A DNA stretch of 64,000 nucleotides from NCBI RefSeq assembly GCF_004341515.1, contig NZ_SLZF01000013.1, positions 1 through 64,000 of the forward strand, read 5' to 3'. Below the pieces are notes generated by a model. It saw only the letters and a list, made by a program, of their open reading frames with translations, ran no database searches and was not told the origin of the DNA. Both the position numbers and the translations under genes were made by a program. The DNA is from Allobosea sp. BK604 (lineage in GTDB: Bacteria > Pseudomonadota > Alphaproteobacteria > Rhizobiales > Beijerinckiaceae). Below are positions 61,899 through 64,000 of this stretch, in pieces (positions within the stretch are counted from its first letter, which is position 1; every line of letters begins with the position of its first letter).

Positions 61899-62012
61899 CG
61901 AGCATGATGCCGGAAAGGGCAAAGCGGCTTTCGGGCGACATCATGCTCGAACTCTTGGTTGAGAGACCGATTCACACATCAGGTCGTTTCGACGTGATGT
62001 GATCGGGCTCTA
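61899..62012. repeat. Paired palindromes between transglutaminase and ATP-grasp genes (family D)
   Basis: CGAGCATGATG (from 61899) pairs with CATCATGCTCG (to 61949), and GATTCACACATC (from 61969) pairs imperfectly with GATGTGATC (to 62003). The element ends GCTCTAG, which holds the stop codon of the upstream DUF2126 gene. It fills the 131-base gap and may modulate operon expression. Confidence 0.72.
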
Positions 62013-64000
62013 GGGCCGGCGCAAATCGAGTGTCAGCGGAAACTCCGGACTGCGCTCGTCGGCCGGAATCGCCATGGGTCCGGGAGTATGGCCGATCGAT
62101 TCGAAACGGGCGAGACGGCGTGCCTCCGCTTCGTAGGAATTCACCGGCGGTGTCTCATAATTGCGCCCGCCGGGATGGGCGACATGGTAGACGCAGCCGC
62201 CGAGCGAGCGCCCGCTCCAGCTGTCGACGATGTCGAAGGTCAGCGGCGCATGCACGGGAATCGTCGGATGCAGGCCCGAGGCCGGCTGCCAGGCCTTGAA
62301 GCGCACGCCGGCGATCGCCTCGCCTCCGCCATTCACCGCCGTCAGCGGCAGGCGCCGGCCATTGCAGGTCACGACATGGCGTCCGGGCACGAGGCCGGTC
62401 GCCTTGACCTGCAGCCGCTCCACCGAGGAATCGACATAGCGCACCGTGCCGCCGATCGCGCCCTGCTCGCCCATCACATGCCAGGGCTCGAGCGCCTGCC
62501 TGAGCTCCAGCTCGACGCCGCCATGGCTGACCTTGCCGTAGAACGGGAAGCGGAACTCCTGCTGCGCCTCGAACCAGACCGGATCGAAGGCGTATCCGGC
62601 CTGCGCCAGGTCGGCGAGAACCTCGCGAAAATCCTGCCAGACCATCTCCGGAAGCATGAACCGATCGTGCAGGCTCGTGCCCCAGCGCACCAGCTTGCCC
62701 TCCTGCGGTTCGCGCCAGAACCAGGCGATCAGCGCCCGCACCAGGAGCTGCTGTGCCAGCGACATGCGCGCATCCGGCGGCATCTCGAAGGAGCGGAACT
62801 CGATCAGCCCGAGCCGCCCGGTCGGACCGTCCGGCGAGTAGAGCTTGTCGATGCAGATCTCGGTGCGGTGCGTGTTGCCGGAGACGTCGACCAGGAGGTT
62901 GCGGAACAGCCGGTCGACCAGCCAGAGCGGAATCGCCGGCTCGCCCGGTTTCGGGACCATGGCAAGCGCGATCTCCAGCTCGTAGAGCTGGTCGTGCCGG
63001 GCTTCGTCGACACGCGGCGCCTGGCTGGTCGGGCCGATGAAAAGCCCCGAGAACAGGTAGGACAGGGAAGGGTGGCGCTGCCAGTAGAGGATGATGCTTT
63101 TCAGCAGGTCCGGGCGGCGCAGGAACGGGCTGTCCGGCGGTGTCACGCCGCCGAGCACGACATGGTTGCCGCCGCCCGTGCCGGTATGGCGGCCGTCGAC
63201 CATGAACTTCTCGGCGCAGAGCCTGGCCTGCCGCGCCTCCTCGTAGACGCCGCGCGTGATCGCGACCGCCTCGGGCCAGCTCTTGGCCGGGTGGATATTG
63301 ACCTCGATCACGCCGGGATCGGGCGTCACCTTGATGACGTTCAGCCGCGGGTCGTGCGGCGGCGCATAGCCCTCGATATGGACAGCCTGGCCCTCGCGTT
63401 CGGCCACCGCCTCGATGCTGGCGATCAGGTCGAGATAATCCTCCAGCCGCTCGACCGGCGGCAGGAAGACACAGAGGATATTGTCGCGCACCTCGATGCT
63501 GAGCGCGGTGCGGACATGCTCGCGGCCGATCTCCTGCTCGACGCGTTCCTGCGCATTCGAGGCGGGCTGCGGCTCGCTTGCATGCGACATCTGCATCGGC
63601 GCGCCGTAAGGCGGCTCGTCGAACTGGCCTGGCGCCGACAGGAAGCCGGGAGCCGCGAGCGATCCGCGCGGTTCCATCGGATCCTGCGGATGGATATGCG
63701 GATACTCGGCTTCGGGCACGACCGGCAGCGAGCCCAGCGGCAGGCGATAGCCGACCGGTGAATCGCCAGGCACCAGGAAGAGCTTGCCGCGCCGGAGCCG
63801 CCATTTCTCCGAGCGCCAGCGCCGGTCGCCGGCCTCGCCCTGCCAGCGCTGCACGGGAATGACGTAGCCGCGCGGCTTGCCGAGCCCGAGCTGGAAGACC
63901 TGCGCCATGCGCGCCCGCTCCTCAGGGTCGGCGAGACGCGGGTCGAGCGGGTCGACATTATCGGGAAGCTGCGCCTCCTTCAGCAGCCAATGGCCGGTAT
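62010..64000 (-). CDS. Large transglutaminase with DUF2126 domain, 5' end outside the window
   Basis: The visible part is about 663 residues of DUF2126. It reads open to the window edge, with TGHWLLKEAQLPDNVDP upstream of the first internal Met at 63908. This matches the family, so the true start and the N-terminal transglutaminase core lie beyond base 64000; full proteins are about 1,100 residues. Visible blocks include VDGRHTGTGGGNHVVLGG, NTHRTEICIDKLYSPDGP and HPGGRNYETPPVNSYEAEAR. It is the first visible gene of the ATP-grasp/alpha-E operon. Confidence 0.92.
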   Translation of the reverse strand, partial: TGHWLLKEAQLPDNVDPLDPRLADPEERARMAQVFQLGLGKPRGYVIPVQRWQGEAGDRRWRSEKWRLRRGKLFLVPGDSPVGYRLPLGSLPVVPEAEYPHIHPQDPMEPRGSLAAPGFLSAPGQFDEPPYGAPMQMSHASEPQPASNAQERVEQEIGREHVRTALSIEVRDNILCVFLPPVERLEDYLDLIASIEAVAEREGQAVHIEGYAPPHDPRLNVIKVTPDPGVIEVNIHPAKSWPEAVAITRGVYEEARQARLCAEKFMVDGRHTGTGGGNHVVLGGVTPPDSPFLRRPDLLKSIILYWQRHPSLSYLFSGLFIGPTSQAPRVDEARHDQLYELEIALAMVPKPGEPAIPLWLVDRLFRNLLVDVSGNTHRTEICIDKLYSPDGPTGRLGLIEFRSFEMPPDARMSLAQQLLVRALIAWFWREPQEGKLVRWGTSLHDRFMLPEMVWQDFREVLADLAQAGYAFDPVWFEAQQEFRFPFYGKVSHGGVELELRQALEPWHVMGEQGAIGGTVRYVDSSVERLQVKATGLVPGRHVVTCNGRRLPLTAVNGGGEAIAGVRFKAWQPASGLHPTIPVHAPLTFDIVDSWSGRSLGGCVYHVAHPGGRNYETPPVNSYEAEARRLARFESIGHTPGPMAIPADERSPEFPLTLDLRRP

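Overview
The window is GC-rich, densely coded DNA from an alphaproteobacterial chromosome, most probably Hyphomicrobiales and Bosea-like. This is inference from gene content: a rhizobial-type PyrE, a five-step hut pathway with HutF and HutG, TRAP and NitT/TauT transporters, intracellular PHA depolymerase, Cfa, and the transglutaminase/ATP-grasp/alpha-E locus. I see no tRNA, rRNA, CRISPR, phage or IS transposase. Dispersed palindromic repeats are common between genes.

Layout. 0.1-2 kb: a TetR regulator and an orphan Bug/TctC binding protein. 2-16 kb: a nitrogen-heterocycle (pyrimidine-like) metabolism region. It holds a ring-opening amidohydrolase of the barbiturase/cyanuric acid hydrolase family, an ornithine-cyclodeaminase-like dehydrogenase, a GntR-controlled NitT/TauT ABC importer, a LOG-like phosphoribohydrolase, two orotate phosphoribosyltransferase-like proteins, an MFS carrier, a PyrK/PyrD pair, an M20 carbamoylase, a small unknown protein and an XRE regulator. 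Class 1B PyrDK is unexpected in this lineage, so a catabolic or salvage pathway is likely. 16-22 kb: a biotin-dependent acyl-CoA carboxylase (methylcrotonyl/geranyl type) divergent from an acyl-CoA dehydrogenase and TetR regulator, with a clear palindromic operator between them. 22-28 kb: a GGDEF-EAL protein, a histone-deacetylase-like amidohydrolase and a ThDP enzyme. 27.6-30.7 kb: a second NitT/TauT operon with a Mug-type DNA glycosylase gene inserted between binding protein and permease. 30.7-35.5 kb: MntP, then a FadR-type regulator with a DctPQM TRAP transporter.

35.7-45.4 kb: Cfa, then the complete histidine utilisation locus. hutI-hutH, hutG-hutU and hutD are on the minus strand. hutF and the HutC repressor gene are on the plus strand. 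Histidine goes through urocanate, imidazolonepropionate and formiminoglutamate to formylglutamate and glutamate. 45.5-54 kb: envelope and stress genes (glycine-zipper lipoprotein, PRC-barrel protein, transglutaminase-like protein lacking the canonical His, lipid kinase, PAP2 phosphatase, PNPOx-like protein), PHA depolymerase, GST and an alpha-ketoglutarate-semialdehyde-type dehydrogenase. 54-57.8 kb: a quinone-oxidoreductase-like ADH divergent from an HxlR regulator, an orphan BMP-family binding protein, and PobA. 57.8-64 kb: a minus-strand operon of a DUF2126 transglutaminase (running off the window), a circularly permuted ATP-grasp/alpha-E fusion, a second transglutaminase and a HAD phosphatase. 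This locus type was predicted bioinformatically to make peptide-like amide bonds and, as far as I know, has no established product.

The most interesting points are the PyrE-like x2/PyrDK/carbamoylase/LOG region, the transglutaminase/ATP-grasp/alpha-E operon, palindromic elements whose CTAG ends provide stop codons for neighbouring genes, and an AT-rich palindrome shared by the hut promoter and the second ABC operon.
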